Positions 5,705-6,400 of a stretch of DNA of 6,400 bases are shown here, one piece after another; positions within the stretch are counted from its first letter, which is position 1; each line of letters begins with the position of its first letter. The notes below the pieces were generated by a model. That model saw only the letters and a list, made by a program, of their open reading frames with translations. It had not been told where the DNA came from and did not search any database. The translations under genes were made by a program, and so were the position numbers. The DNA is from Actinobacteria bacterium 13_1_20CM_4_69_9 (GTDB lineage: Bacteria; Actinomycetota; Thermoleophilia; Gaiellales; Gaiellaceae), in contig MNJC01000039.1 of the NCBI GenBank assembly GCA_001920085.1, positions 1 to 6,400 on the forward strand, written 5' to 3'.

Positions 5705-6330
5705 GCGACGACCTGCGCAGCGCGGTCGCCGCCGGCGTGCTCGGCGCCGAGACGAATTATCGCGAGCTGCTGCAGTCGATCGTCGCGGTTGCCCGCGCGA
5801 TCTTCCGAGCCAAGGCGTCGTCGATCTTCCTGCTCGACGAGGAGAGCGACGAGCTCGTCTTCGAAGCGGTGGCGGGGGAGGGCTCCGAGTCGCTGGTCGG
5901 CCGCCGCTTCCCGTCGAGCACGGGCATCGCCGGGTTCGTGCTCGTCAGCCGCCAGCCGCTCGTGATCGAGGACGTGCTCGAAGACCCGCGCTTCTCGCGC
6001 GAGACCGCCGAGAGCACCGGCTTCGTCCCGAAGGGGTTGATGGCGGTGCCGCTGCTGCACGAGGAGCTCGCGCTCGGCGTGCTCGAGGTCCTCGACCGCC
6101 CGAGCGAGGCTCGCTTCACGCTCGAGGAGATGGACCTGCTCGGCCTGTTCGCCGGCCAGGCCGCGATCGCGCTCGACCTCCTCCAGCGGGCGCGCCGTGC
6201 CCAGGCGACGCTCGACGACCGCGGCGAGCTCGCGGTGCTCGCGCGGGTGGCGCAGAAGCTGGAGCAGCGCCGCGATGAAGCCGGCGCTGCGCTCGCCTTG
6301 CTCTCGGCGCTAGAACGCGTGCTCGAATGA
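5701..6330 (+). CDS. Stand-alone GAF-domain protein coupled to the S8 protease
   Basis: This 209-residue protein is a single GAF domain, a small-ligand or light/redox sensing fold, with no visible enzyme or DNA-binding output. The domain covers residues about 19-165: NYRELLQSIVAVARAIFRAK, the ASSIFLLDEESDELVFEAVAGE strand-turn-strand, GIAGFVLVSRQPLVIEDVLEDPRF, and the closing VPLLHEELALGVLEVLDR and FAGQAAIALDLLQRA helix. A charged helical tail (about 166-209) may dimerise. The frame is open further upstream, but that part is Arg-rich shadow of the protease gene; GTG 5701 within GTGA, overlapping the protease stop, is the sensible start. There are no conserved phytochrome-type Cys residues (no Cys in the protein at all), so bilin binding is unlikely. 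It may sense a ligand and control the protease through direct contact, which is an inference from coupling alone. Confidence 0.88.
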   Translation: MSDDLRSAVAAGVLGAETNYRELLQSIVAVARAIFRAKASSIFLLDEESDELVFEAVAGEGSESLVGRRFPSSTGIAGFVLVSRQPLVIEDVLEDPRFSRETAESTGFVPKGLMAVPLLHEELALGVLEVLDRPSEARFTLEEMDLLGLFAGQAAIALDLLQRARRAQATLDDRGELAVLARVAQKLEQRRDEAGAALALLSALERVLE

Positions 6331-6332
6331 AA

Positions 6333-6358
6333 GAGCCCGGGCCTGAGGGCCCGGGCTC
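6333..6358. terminator. Strong GC-rich hairpin closing the protease-GAF operon
   Basis: An 11-bp perfect stem, GAGCCCGGGCC (6333-6343) with GGCCCGGGCTC (6348-6358), and a TGAG loop sit 2 nt after the GAF stop. There is no T-run on either side, as is common for actinobacterial terminators. Its near-symmetry would let it serve both strands if a convergent gene follows. Confidence 0.75.
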
Positions 6359-6400
6359 AGTGAAAGTTCGGATCGAGGACGCAGCTAAAGGGCCCTGTGC
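6357..6400 (-). CDS. Possible C-terminal end of a convergent gene
   Basis: On the - strand an open frame enters from the right edge, reads TGPFSCVLDPNFH and ends in TGA (6359-6357) at the foot of the hairpin. Position just after a two-sided terminator fits a convergent gene, but 13 codons cannot prove coding. The alternative is a + strand start at GTG 6360 (reading VKVRIEDAAKGPC), which would begin immediately after the hairpin with no Shine-Dalgarno. Confidence 0.25.
   Translation of the reverse strand, partial: TGPFSCVLDPNFH

Overview
The window is uniformly G+C-rich (judged by eye, not computed). The genes are tightly packed and use GTG and TTG starts beside ATG, with TGA and TAG stops. 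Several genes have no Shine-Dalgarno sequence but carry a -10-like hexamer about 7 nt before the start codon, as expected for leaderless transcripts. Together with a split TadB/TadC pair and the particular small proteins present, this suggests a high-GC actinobacterium. Thermoleophilia (Gaiellales/Solirubrobacterales) is my best guess, but it is an inference and not shown by a marker gene.

Left block (1-3435, + strand): the 3' part of tadB, a complete tadC and a 688-residue coiled-coil protein form one operon with 4 and 8 nt gaps. TadB and TadC are the inner-membrane platform of a Tad/Flp-type type IVc pilus. The coiled-coil protein is cysteine-free, very charged, and carries three copies of a 101-residue repeat. 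It is the most distinctive gene here; its function is not recognised, but its position suggests a link with the pilus machine.

Middle block (3436-4655, + strand): a 45-bp gap holds two copies of a palindrome and a -10-like box right before an ECF-type sigma factor. The sigma gene overlaps by 4 bp an 84-residue protein of unknown function, the likely partner or regulator of the sigma factor. A 114-residue protein with faint similarity to the cyclodeaminase (FTCD_C) helical fold follows, probably from its own leaderless promoter.

Right block (4657-6400): a small basic protein on the - strand ends next to the 114-residue gene and diverges from a subtilisin-family (S8) protease with the full catalytic set and no signal peptide. 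The protease is overlapped by 4 bp (GTGA) by a stand-alone GAF-domain protein, so the two are probably co-translated. A strong GC-rich hairpin closes this operon, and the last 44 bases may hold the C-terminus of a convergent - strand gene. No RNA gene, CRISPR array, insertion sequence or attachment site was seen.
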